7,928 bases of DNA from an uncultured Collinsella sp. (GCA_900549195.1 URNK01000078.1:1-7928); one strand, 5' to 3'. Positions 1 to 7,720 are shown, counted from the stretch's first letter. Notes: a model not told the origin generated them from the sequence alone. Numbers and translations are program-made.

Positions 1-43
1 TGAGCGCTAGTCTCGTGGGCTCGGAGATGTGTATAAGAGACAG
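1..43 (+). other. Illumina Nextera adapter plus i7 index (sequencing artefact)
   Basis: Bases 10-43 are the complete 34-base Nextera read-2 transposase adapter: GTCTCGTGGGCTCGG followed directly by AGATGTGTATAAGAGACAG, which is the Tn5 mosaic end. The eight bases before it (2-9, GAGCGCTA) sit where the i7 index lies in the library primer. From memory they equal the reverse complement of Nextera index N723 (TAGCGCTC). Base 1 (T) fits the last base of the P7 primer arm. The sequence is therefore synthetic and not part of the organism. Translating it gives the familiar contaminant peptides: MYKRQ on the + strand from base 29, and a C-terminal YTSPSPRD on the - strand. Any gene call that reaches into this stretch is spurious there. 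Confidence 0.98.
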
Positions 44-1596
44 ACCAGGAACAGGTTATGCTCATCTCCGTCGAGATGTGCGGCTTCTCCAAGGGCGAAT
101 CGGACTCGCGTATCCGTAAGCCCGTGGCTAAGAAAAAGATTAAGCTGCTCACGTCGACGGTGCTCCACTGGGAGGATGGCTCGGACGAGACCACCTACGA
201 CCACTGGATGAACGGCGCTATCAAGAACAACTACACGCGCGAGGTCGCCCAGAAGATTTGGGACGATGTTCTTGAGTTCGCGTCCTATGCCTTCAACAAG
301 TCGCACTCCGCCGGCTACGCCATCCTGGTTATGCAGACGGCGTGGCTCAAGGCGCACTATCCGCACGAGTACATGGCGGCCGTTCTGACGTCCTATACGG
401 GCAAGACCGATAAGATCGTGCACTACGTCTCGGCGTGCCGTCACGACGGCATCCCCGTGCTGTCGCCAGATGTCAACGAGTCCGGTACCGAGTTCACGGC
501 TACCAAGGAAGGCGTGCGCTTTGGTCTGGCCGGTATCCGCGGCGTGGGCACCGGCGTGGCGCAGGCGATTATCGCCGAGCGCGAGGCGGGCGGTCCGTTT
601 AAGACGCTGCACGACTTTGTCGAGCGCGTGGACTCGAGCCAGGCCAACCGTCGCGTGATCGAATCGCTGATCAAGGCAGGCGCCTTCGACTCCACGGGGT
701 ATCCGCGTCGCCAGATGATGCACTTTGTGGACAAGAACAACCCCGAGAACATCATCGATGCCGCGGTAAAGCGCCAGAAGGACCGCGCGAGCGGCCAGAC
801 GTCGTTCTTCGATATGTTTGGCGACGTTGAGGGCTCGGGCTTTGAGGTGAGCGTGCCCGATCCGGATGGCCAGGAATGGGACCGCCACCTTAAGCTGAGC
901 CAGGAGAAGGAGGTTCTGGGCATCTACGTCTCGGACCACCCGCTGCGTCCGTTTGAGTATGCACTAGCCAAGGCGCGCGACTTCTCGTTCTCGCAGATCG
1001 ACACCGGATACGAGGTGCAAAACCCCACGGGCGGCACCATCAACCAGGAGATTCCCGAGGGCAAGGCGCTGTGGTGGGCCGGCATGGTCTCGAGCGTGTC
1101 CAAGCGCGTGACCAAAAACGGCGACCCCATGGGCATCGTGCAGCTCGAAGACATGGAAGGCGAGGCCACGGTCGTGGTGTTCCCCAAGACCTACAAGGAG
1201 GCCGAGGGGTATCTGTACGGCGAGGTCGATCCCGAGACCGGCGCGCAGCTGTCCGACGCGTTTGTGCGCATTAAGGGCAAGCTCGAGCGCTCGGACCGCG
1301 GCGACCAGATCATCGCGCAGGAGATTGTGCCGCTGGAGCTTAGCGAGGAGAAAAACAAGCCCAAGGTCTTTGAGGTCATGGTGCCCAACAGCCGATTTAG
1401 CCAGGGCAATATGGCGCGCCTGGCCACGGTGCTCACCACCAACCCGGGCGGCGACCGCGTGGAGATCTTTATTGAGCAAGTCGACGGGCGCGTGCTGCGT
1501 GCCGAGGTGCCGGCCAAGGTCAACGCACGCTCGATTCCGCTGCTGGCAGAGGCAAAGGCCATCGTCGGCAACCAAGGCCGCGTGACGGTTATCTAA
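44..1596 (+). CDS. dnaE: DNA polymerase III alpha subunit, C-terminal part (5' truncated)
   Basis: This is the C-terminal ~516 residues of the replicative polymerase. The reading frame enters at base 44 as the last two bases of a Tyr codon and continues QEQVM, the start of the conserved YQEQVM segment of DnaE. Visible parts in order are the fingers motif FNKSHSAGYA (292-321), a helix-hairpin-helix DNA-binding element with GIRGVG (532-549), a likely sliding-clamp-binding motif QTSFF (796-810), an OB-fold region (about 1069-1198), and the C-terminal domain ending in GRVTVI before TAA. Bacterial DnaE is usually about 1,150 residues, so roughly 640 are missing. These include the PHP domain and, by family knowledge, the palm-domain catalytic aspartates. 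The loss comes from the contig end at the adapter and is not a biological truncation. The SNF2 gene follows after 28 bp. Apparent starts such as the ATG at 58 are internal. Confidence 0.96.
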
Positions 1597-1614
1597 GCTA
1601 CCCTGGGTGAGATT

Positions 1615-1620
1615 GGAGGA
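1615..1620 (+). promoter_or_regulatory. Ribosome binding site deciding the SNF2 start
   Basis: GGAGGA lies 4-5 bases before ATG at 1625. An in-frame GTG at 1607 would give six more residues but lies upstream of this site and has no purine-rich stretch before it. The ATG at 1625 is therefore the better start. The GTG at 1622 is too close to the site. Confidence 0.7.
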
Positions 1621-1624
1621 AGTG

Positions 1625-4600
1625 ATGGCGCAGGGGACGTTTGTGCAGGCGCTCCGGAAAGAGGCGGCGCTGAGTGGCACCTTTATGAAGGGGCGTTCGC
1701 TCATGCTCAACGGCGCCGTGCTGTCGATTGAGGACAGCGGCTCGCGCTTCTCCAAAAACGTGACGGTTGAGGGCTCGGTGCACGGCTCGCGCGGCGACCT
1801 GTACAAGACGCACGTAGCGCTCGACATGGACGAGCACGAGGTGATCGACTACGACTGCGATTGCCCCGCCGCCTATCGTTACCCCGGTATGTGCAAGCAC
1901 GCTATTGCCACGGCTCTGGCGTATTTGGATGCCAGCGGCGCCGAGCCCGTCGAAGGTTTGCGCACGCCGGTCCGCACGTTTACGGCGCAGCCGAAACAGC
2001 CTGCGCGCACCGCGCCCAAAGCGCCGGCCGTCAATCCCAACTTTCCCTTTCCGGCGCCCGTTCCCACGAGTCCCAGCCTCATGGCAGCGCTCTCCGATCT
2101 TTCGGACGCGCGCATGGATGAGCTGGCGAGCATGCGCCGCAAGCTCGCCAGCAGTGTGGATCCCGATGCCCCCAAGGCGGTGTTGGAGCCCTCGCTGGTG
2201 CCGTACTACAATCCACTGTTTGCCGACCGCTTTAGCTGGGCGCTCGAGCTTCGCATTCGCTGTGGATCGGTCTCCTACGTGGTCAAGGACATCGACGGCA
2301 TGGCTGATGCCTACGCGCGCGGCGGCACCTTCTCGTACGGCAAGAAGCTCACGTTTGTCCATACGCCCGAAGCCTTCGAAGACGTGTCGACAAAGCTGCT
2401 CAACCTTGTCGTGACGACAGTTGCTTATCTCGATGACATCACAAGCTCGCGTTCGGCGTCGTACGACTTTGCCCGCAGCGGTTTTGTCGCCGAGCGTCAG
2501 TTGCCGCTGTCCGGGCATAGCATCGTATATGTGCTGGACCTGCTGCGTGGCCAGACCATCTCCTTTGAGCCCGCCTGGTCGCGGGGGACGACGACGCATC
2601 GCACCTATGACGTGGCGGTTGAGATGCCTCCAGAAGGGGAGGACGAGGCTCTGTCTAAGCGCCCACCGCTCCTTGCCGCCAAAATCGCGCCGGCGGCTGG
2701 TGGTAGCTACGATCTGCGCCTGCCGGCCGATGCATACTGCTTTGCTTCGGGCGACGTAGCCTATCTGGTCGATACTCGCCGTGCGCGCCGCACCGATGTG
2801 GCGTTTGCCCAGCATGCGGCGCCGTTTCTATCGCGCTTGCTGCCCTGCCGCACGCCGGTCCATATCGCTGTCGACCAGGTGGGGGAGTTCTGCCGTATGG
2901 CGCTGCCCATTTTGCGCGACTACACCGACCTCACCGCGCCCGCCGCGCTCGATACCGTGGCACCCGAGCCGAGCTTTGCTATGGCGATCGGCGTCGACGA
3001 TGGGCTCGTGACCTGCAAAATTACGGTTACCTACGGCGACTGGTCGGCGGATCTTTTTGGCCTGGGCGCTCCGGGCAGTCCCTTCGAAGAGCAACGCCCC
3101 GGCGTGCCGCCCCGCGACGAGGTGGCGGAGTTTCGCGTTATGGACACGGCGGCTCTGTACTTCGACTTCTACGAGGGTGGTCTGGCGTTTGAGGAGCGCG
3201 ATGACGCCCGCCTGTTCTGCCTGCTGACCGAGGGCCTGTCCGCCCTGTCCGAGCTGGGTGAGGTCATGCTCAGCGACCGTCTGCGCCAGATTTCGGTGCG
3301 TCCTGCGCCCAAGCTTTCGGTGCGTGCGACCGTCAAGAGTAACCTGCTCGATGTCGAGCTGGGCGCGAGCGGGCTTTCGGCCGCGGACCTTGCCGTCTAT
3401 CTCGATTCGTACAAGCGCCATCAAACGTTTGCGCGCCTTACGTCCGGCGACATCATTCGCCTGGACGAGGGCGCTCGAGCCGCGTTTGGCCTCGCCGAGG
3501 ACCTGGGCGTCGATGCCGTCGACCTGCTCGACGGCGTGTCGCTTCCCGCGTCGAGTACCCTGTTCGTCGATAGCATGCTCGCGCGCACGCCTGCGCTCGA
3601 GGCCGATCGTGACGCCGCGTTCCGCCGCACCGTCGAGCGCTTGGATACGCTCGGCAAGATGGACTTTACGGTGCCGGTCTCGCTCAAGGCCACACTGCGC
3701 GGCTATCAGGTCGACGGCTACCAGTGGCTCGGCTCGCTCGAGCACCTGGGCCTCGGCGGCATCTTGGCCGACGATATGGGCCTGGGTAAAACGCTGCAGA
3801 TGGTCGCACATATCCTGGCGCGCGTGGAGGCGGGGGACACTAAACCCACGCTTGTGGTATGTCCGGCCTCGCTCGTGTACAACTGGACTGCCGAGCTGGA
3901 GCGCTTTGCGCCCTCGCTCGATGTGTGCGCCATCGTGGGCGCCAAGGCGCAACGTCGCGTACAGATTGCCGGCGTGGCCGAGCATGGCGTGGTTGTAACG
4001 TCGTATGACCTTATGCGCCGCGATATCGATGAGTACGCCGAGCAGGATTTTGCCCGCGTGGTGCTCGATGAGGCCCAGTACATTAAAAACCCGCTCACGC
4101 AGGTGGCGCGCGCTGCCAAGCGCCTGCCGGCCGGCGTGCGCTTTGCCCTGACGGGCACGCCCATCGAAAACCGCCTATCCGAGCTCTGGAGCATCTTCGA
4201 CTTTTTGATGCCGGGCCTGCTTGGCACGCGCGAGTCGTTTGCCAAGCGCTTCGAAAGCCCGGTCGAGCACGCCGAGGGCGACAGCGCCGCTCGCCTGCAG
4301 GTGCTCGTGTCGCCGTTTGTGCTGCGCCGTGTCAAGGAAGACGTGGTGGCCGACCTGCCCGAGAAGATCGAGGATACGGTCATGGCGCAGCTCACCGGCG
4401 AGCAGCGCAAGCTTTACCTGGCAAACCAGGACCGCATCGCCCAGCAGGTGCAGCACCGCGAGGCATCCGAGTTCAAGAAAGACAAGCTCAAGGTGCTCGC
4501 CGAGCTCACCAAGCTGCGCCAGATCTGCTGCGACCCGCGTCTACACTACGAGGATTACAAGGCGGGGAGCGCCAAACTCGATACGTGCATGGAGCTCGTG

Positions 4601-5089
4601 CACGGCGCACTCGACGGCGGACATCGCATCCTGTTGTTCAGCCAGTTTACGGGTATGCTCGATATTATCGGTAAGCGCCTGGCCAAGGAGGACATCGCCT
4701 TCCTTAAGCTCACGGGCGCTTCGTCTAAGGAGAGCCGCGCCAAGATGGTCGCACAGTTCCAAGCGGGCGAGGTTCCGGTCTTTTTGATTTCGCTCAAGGC
4801 GGGCGGCGTGGGCCTTAACCTGACGGCTGCCGACGTGGTCATCCACTACGACCCGTGGTGGAACGTGGCGACGCAGGACCAAGCAACTGACCGTGCACAC
4901 CGTATTGGCCAGCAACATACCGTGACCGTGTACAAGCTCATCGCCAAGGACACGATCGAGGAACGCATTATGCGGATGCAGGAGTCCAAGCGCGACCTGG
5001 TCAACAGCGTGCTCGGCGGCGACGGCATCTCGTCGGCACTGTTCACGCGCGAGGATGTTCTGGCGCTGCTCGGCGGCGACGGGCGCTAG
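1625..5089 (+). CDS. SWIM zinc-finger SNF2-family DNA helicase/translocase
   Basis: This 1,154-residue protein is an ATP-driven double-stranded DNA translocase of the bacterial SNF2 (COG0553-type) family and is cytoplasmic. Its N-terminus carries a SWIM zinc finger with Cys78, Cys80, Cys90 and His92 (CxC-x9-CxH). A Pro/Ala-rich linker follows at about 115-150. A long middle region (about 200-650) probably corresponds to the bacterial SNF2-associated domain. The ATPase core starts near 691 (LRGYQVDGYQWL). It has Walker A DDMGLGKT (716-723, Lys722), a DEAQ box (815-818), TGTP motif III (843-846), SLKAGGVGLNL motif V (1056-1066) and motif VI DRAHRIGQ with Arg1090 and Arg1093. All helicase motifs look intact, so it should be active. 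It starts 28 bp after dnaE with its own ribosome site, so co-transcription is likely. Bacterial members such as RapA act on stalled transcription or in repair. The exact substrate here is unknown, and the link to replication is inferred only from position. Confidence 0.95.
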   Translation: MAQGTFVQALRKEAALSGTFMKGRSLMLNGAVLSIEDSGSRFSKNVTVEGSVHGSRGDLYKTHVALDMDEHEVIDYDCDCPAAYRYPGMCKHAIATALAYLDASGAEPVEGLRTPVRTFTAQPKQPARTAPKAPAVNPNFPFPAPVPTSPSLMAALSDLSDARMDELASMRRKLASSVDPDAPKAVLEPSLVPYYNPLFADRFSWALELRIRCGSVSYVVKDIDGMADAYARGGTFSYGKKLTFVHTPEAFEDVSTKLLNLVVTTVAYLDDITSSRSASYDFARSGFVAERQLPLSGHSIVYVLDLLRGQTISFEPAWSRGTTTHRTYDVAVEMPPEGEDEALSKRPPLLAAKIAPAAGGSYDLRLPADAYCFASGDVAYLVDTRRARRTDVAFAQHAAPFLSRLLPCRTPVHIAVDQVGEFCRMALPILRDYTDLTAPAALDTVAPEPSFAMAIGVDDGLVTCKITVTYGDWSADLFGLGAPGSPFEEQRPGVPPRDEVAEFRVMDTAALYFDFYEGGLAFEERDDARLFCLLTEGLSALSELGEVMLSDRLRQISVRPAPKLSVRATVKSNLLDVELGASGLSAADLAVYLDSYKRHQTFARLTSGDIIRLDEGARAAFGLAEDLGVDAVDLLDGVSLPASSTLFVDSMLARTPALEADRDAAFRRTVERLDTLGKMDFTVPVSLKATLRGYQVDGYQWLGSLEHLGLGGILADDMGLGKTLQMVAHILARVEAGDTKPTLVVCPASLVYNWTAELERFAPSLDVCAIVGAKAQRRVQIAGVAEHGVVVTSYDLMRRDIDEYAEQDFARVVLDEAQYIKNPLTQVARAAKRLPAGVRFALTGTPIENRLSELWSIFDFLMPGLLGTRESFAKRFESPVEHAEGDSAARLQVLVSPFVLRRVKEDVVADLPEKIEDTVMAQLTGEQRKLYLANQDRIAQQVQHREASEFKKDKLKVLAELTKLRQICCDPRLHYEDYKAGSAKLDTCMELVHGALDGGHRILLFSQFTGMLDIIGKRLAKEDIAFLKLTGASSKESRAKMVAQFQAGEVPVFLISLKAGGVGLNLTAADVVIHYDPWWNVATQDQATDRAHRIGQQHTVTVYKLIAKDTIEERIMRMQESKRDLVNSVLGGDGISSALFTREDVLALLGGDGR

Positions 5090-5124
5090 CCGCGCGCGGG
5101 GTGGGACTGCTGGAGTGGGCAGGA

Positions 5125-5149
5125 CGGTCGACGCATTTTGGCCCGACCG
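5125..5149. repeat. Short inverted repeat CGGTCG-N13-CGACCG
   Basis: This is a perfect 6-base inverted repeat (5125-5130 and 5144-5149) with a 13-base spacer, in the 165-bp gap between the SNF2 gene and the superoxide reductase gene. No T-run follows directly, so it is a poor intrinsic terminator. It could be a weak hairpin ending the SNF2 transcript, an operator, or chance in GC-rich DNA. I see no convincing -35/-10 pair elsewhere in this gap. Confidence 0.25.
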
Positions 5150-5242
5150 CTTGCCTGATCCGTTATGTGTTCATTTGCAATGCCGTGGATGGTTTGTCTG
5201 CCTTTGGGCATAAGAACCATCAAGAACATTGGCACATCAGCA

Positions 5243-5248
5243 AAGGAG
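5243..5248 (+). promoter_or_regulatory. Ribosome binding site deciding the superoxide reductase start
   Basis: AAGGAG lies 6 bases before ATG at 5255. It fixes that ATG as the start over an in-frame ATG at 5165. The 30 residues the upstream start would add (MCSFAMPW onward) do not resemble this family, whose members begin with the MAKFF-like sequence. Confidence 0.85.
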
Positions 5249-5254
5249 AACATC

Positions 5255-5617
5255 ATGGCGAAATTCTTTAAGGACCCCGACGGCAAGCTCATCGCTGCCC
5301 TTGACGACGGCGTTGCGACCCCTGCCGGCTGCACGGAACTGACCGCAAACACTGAGGACGCGGCGCACGAGAAACACGTGCCTGTTGTCGAGACCGAGCG
5401 CGACGGTCACGTGATTCGCGCACGCGTTGGCTCGGTCGAGCACCCCAGCCTGCCCGAGCACTACATTGAGTGGATCGCGCTTGAGGCCGAGGGCCGCTTA
5501 GAGGTTCATTACCTTGAGCCCGGCATGAAACCCGCGACGTTTTTTGCGGGCGGCTCCAAGACCGGTACCGTCTATGCCTACTGCAACCTGCACGGGCTGT
5601 GGTCCGCGACATTCTAG
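5255..5617 (+). CDS. Superoxide reductase, desulfoferrodoxin/neelaredoxin family
   Basis: This 120-residue cytoplasmic enzyme reduces superoxide to hydrogen peroxide without making oxygen, a defence typical of anaerobes. The active-site (centre II) iron ligands are all present: His41 in EKHVP, His63 in EHPS, His69 in EHYIEWI, and Cys110 and His113 in YCNLHGLW. The loop residues Glu39 and Lys40, important in family members, are kept. The N-terminal ~35 residues match the length and spacing of the desulforedoxin-like domain of two-iron enzymes (FFKDPDGKLIAAL, then GVATPAGC). Only one of its four usual iron-binding cysteines (Cys26) remains, so centre I should not form. That layout resembles the class III form described from Treponema pallidum. 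The gene appears to be a single transcription unit: 165 bp separate it from the SNF2 gene and a strong terminator follows. Electron donor is not visible here; rubredoxin is usual. Confidence 0.94.
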   Translation: MAKFFKDPDGKLIAALDDGVATPAGCTELTANTEDAAHEKHVPVVETERDGHVIRARVGSVEHPSLPEHYIEWIALEAEGRLEVHYLEPGMKPATFFAGGSKTGTVYAYCNLHGLWSATF

Positions 5618-5662
5618 GAGCGCGCCCCCGCTCGGGGTATCATAGCTAGCATATGCACATGC

Positions 5663-5696
5663 AAGCGCCGACTGCATTATGCGGCCGGCGCTTTTA
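5663..5696 (+). terminator. Intrinsic terminator after the superoxide reductase gene
   Basis: AAGCGCCG (5663-5670) pairs perfectly with CGGCGCTT (5686-5693). After a single A/C mismatch the stem continues as CTGCA (5672-5676) with TGCGG (5680-5684), including one G-T wobble, closed by a TTA loop. TTTTA (5692-5696) follows. It lies 46 bases after the superoxide reductase stop and 39 bases before the next ATG, so it should separate the two genes. If a promoter lies just upstream of it, the hairpin would instead fall in the leader of the next gene. Confidence 0.78.
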
Positions 5697-5734
5697 CTAC
5701 GATTTCGATGGTTTACGACGGAAAGGGCTGAGCC

Positions 5735-7720
5735 ATGAAGCTCGCACTTGCACAGATCGATATGCGCCTGGGTGATATTGAGGGCATTTGCGGCCGCATC
5801 GAGGACCAGGCTCGTCTGGCCCGCGAGCGCGGGGCGCGCGTGCTGTGCGTTCCGGCTCCGCTCTTTATGGGCGCCATGCCCGGTGGCCTGGTGGGCGCTG
5901 CCGACTTTGAGCACGACATGCTTGCCGGCTTGACTGGTGTCGCCGAGCGTATCCAGGAGCTTGACATGATCTGCATCGTGCCCGCGGCGGTTTCGTTTGA
6001 GGGTCAGCCGCTGCTTGACTACATGATGCTCAAGGACGGTCATGTGGTGCCGGCGCGTTCGAGCATTGCCCTGCAGCGTGGCGAGAACAACGATACGCGT
6101 TGGGCGCCGCCGGTGTTCGACGTGGACGGCGTGCGCATCGCCGTGATTTTTGACTTGGACCGCGAACTCGAGATGTTGCCGACCGGTGTTGACCTCATTG
6201 CGTATTTCCAATTCAACGCGTTTGACATGACCGACCGTGAGACTGCCGCCATTGCCGCCGTTCGCAGCGGCGCCTACCGCAAGATCGCATCCAAGCGCAG
6301 CGTGTGGTTTGCCTGCATGGCGCCGGTCGGTGCCTATGACGAGTCGGTGTATACCGGCGGTTCGTTTGTGCTCGACGACTGCGGTCGCGTGGTGGCCCAG
6401 GCGCCGTGTTTTGAGGAGAGCCTGCTGGTTCAGGAGATTCAGCGTGGCGTGATGCTCGATGCCCTGGAAGATCACGAACTGCCCGAGTTCCGTTCCGAGG
6501 AGTGGCTGTGGCAGGCGCTGGTGCTCGCCGTGCGCGACAACGCCCGAGCCCACGGTGCGTCGCGTGCTGTGGTGGCACTCGAGGGTGACTTGCCGTCGTC
6601 CCTGCTGGCGGCGCTGGCCGTCGACGCTCTGGGTCCGCGCAATGTGATTGGCCTGGTGCTGGGGCGCAACCGTATCTTTACGCCGGCGCAGGAAGAGGCC
6701 GAGGCTGCCCGCTGTGCCGCCGTCCGCGCCATCGCCGAGCGTTTGCACATTCGCACCGTCGAGCGCGATGCACCGGATGCGGCGCGTGTGCTCGATCGCG
6801 ACGTGTCGGCGGGCGATGCCGAGCGTCTGCGCTCGCGCACGCTGGGCCTCATGCTGGAGGACACGGCGCTCGAGCTGGGTGCGATGGCGCTGAGCCCGCT
6901 GTCCAAAACCGAATACGCGCTGGCGGCGCCGGCGCTTTGCGGCGGCTACCAGGGCGACTTTGCGCCCTTTGGCGATGTGTACCTGTCGACGCTTGAGTTT
7001 GTGGCGCGCGTGCGCAACCGCACGTCTGCCGTGGTGCCCCAAGAGCTCGTGACGCTCAACGCGGTGGAAGACTGCATGGAGCGAGTGTTGGCGCAGGCGC
7101 TCTCGACGCTCGATGGTCCGGTCGATATGCTCGACCGCGCGGCACAGCTGCTCGGCGGGCTTGAGCCGGGTGAGGTCGATGGCGCGCTCGAGGCGCACGT
7201 GGACCGCAGCCGACCCTTCGACGACATCCCGATGGCCGCTGGCAAGCCTGAGGCCTGCTCGCTGCTGCTGATGCTCGTGCGTCAGGGCGAGGCCGCCCGC
7301 CGCATACTGCCGACGGCGCCGATCGTCTCGGCCCGTTCGTTTGCCGAGCGTGCCTGGCCGTATATGCTCGCGTGGTCCGACCTGGGGCTTAACGGCAAGG
7401 AGCGTATGACGGTCGATTCGCTGGCGCGCGCCGAGGTGCGCCGTTTTGCTGACGAGGATACGAGCGAGCGCGTGCGAAACGAGATGATGGGCGTGCTGGG
7501 CGAGCTACTGGGTATTTCGCCCGAGCAGATGGAGGAGCTGCGCTCTGAGGACGGTCAGCGTCGTTTGCATGAGGGAATGAAAAAGTTCGAGGGCGAGGTT
7601 CAGGACGCCATCGATAAGATGATGGGCGGCCAGGGCGGACCGCAGGGTGGGCCTCAGGGTGGTCCGATGCCGCATCCGCCGGTTGATCCCCGACAGTTCC
7701 CATTCTTCTCGCAGAACTAA
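5735..7720 (+). CDS. NAD+ synthetase-like protein (nitrilase + synthetase domains), both active sites lost; probable pseudoenzyme
   Basis: The 661 residues follow the plan of glutamine-dependent NAD+ synthetase (NadE). Residues 1-250 form a nitrilase-fold (glutaminase) domain. Residues about 255-550 form a synthetase domain, recognisable by LAALAVDALGPRNV (291-304), SKTEYAL (390-396), GDFAPFGDV (407-415) and RRILPTAPIVSARSF (522-536), the counterpart of the KRRQxPPG..RAFG end of NadE. Key residues are missing. The glutaminase Glu aligns with Ala41, the Lys with Ser109 or Arg108, and the Cys with Asp140 or Phe139, with no Cys between 81 and 193. The ATP-loop SGGxDS reads EGDLPS at 283-288. A tail from about 552 adds a charged helical region and GGPQ repeats. 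The frame is intact with normal codon use, so it is probably expressed. I infer a non-catalytic or repurposed role; a real NadE should exist elsewhere in the genome. Start: AAAGGG lies 7 bases before the ATG. Confidence 0.85.
   Translation: MKLALAQIDMRLGDIEGICGRIEDQARLARERGARVLCVPAPLFMGAMPGGLVGAADFEHDMLAGLTGVAERIQELDMICIVPAAVSFEGQPLLDYMMLKDGHVVPARSSIALQRGENNDTRWAPPVFDVDGVRIAVIFDLDRELEMLPTGVDLIAYFQFNAFDMTDRETAAIAAVRSGAYRKIASKRSVWFACMAPVGAYDESVYTGGSFVLDDCGRVVAQAPCFEESLLVQEIQRGVMLDALEDHELPEFRSEEWLWQALVLAVRDNARAHGASRAVVALEGDLPSSLLAALAVDALGPRNVIGLVLGRNRIFTPAQEEAEAARCAAVRAIAERLHIRTVERDAPDAARVLDRDVSAGDAERLRSRTLGLMLEDTALELGAMALSPLSKTEYALAAPALCGGYQGDFAPFGDVYLSTLEFVARVRNRTSAVVPQELVTLNAVEDCMERVLAQALSTLDGPVDMLDRAAQLLGGLEPGEVDGALEAHVDRSRPFDDIPMAAGKPEACSLLLMLVRQGEAARRILPTAPIVSARSFAERAWPYMLAWSDLGLNGKERMTVDSLARAEVRRFADEDTSERVRNEMMGVLGELLGISPEQMEELRSEDGQRRLHEGMKKFEGEVQDAIDKMMGGQGGPQGGPQGGPMPHPPVDPRQFPFFSQN
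7625..7666 (+). repeat. Short in-frame repeat encoding GGPQ units
   Basis: Imperfect 12-base units encode GGQ GGPQ GGPQ GGP (residues 631-644) near the C-terminus of the NadE-like protein, followed by MPHPPVDPRQFPFF. The units differ at third codon positions, so it is not a fresh slippage product. It encodes a flexible, low-complexity tail. Confidence 0.8.

Noticed and set aside
29..211. Small + strand frame starting MYKRQ
   Set aside because: Its start lies in the Nextera mosaic end, and it is out of frame with dnaE.
7..939. 310-codon open frame on the - strand ending in YTSPSPRD
   Set aside because: It is antisense to dnaE, and its C-terminus is translated adapter sequence, a known artefact.
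1598..2815. 405-codon open frame on the - strand (and another at 2828-3985)
   Set aside because: Both are antisense shadows of the SNF2 gene, with Arg/His-rich, low-information translations and no motifs.
5165..5254. Upstream in-frame ATG extension of the superoxide reductase
   Set aside because: The added residues do not match the family, and a good ribosome site places the start at 5255.
5708..5731. Seven-residue open frame MVYDGKG just before the NadE-like gene, a possible leader peptide
   Set aside because: It has no ribosome site of its own and no regulatory codon pattern, and it can arise by chance.
5498..7198. Long open frame on the - strand (566 codons)
   Set aside because: It lies opposite the NadE-like gene, arises from the strong third-position G/C bias, has no recognisable domain, and overlaps a clearly homologous + strand protein.
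5735..7720. Simple annotation as a functional NAD+ synthetase (nadE)
   Set aside because: Both sets of catalytic residues appear to be missing, so a functional enzyme name would mislead.
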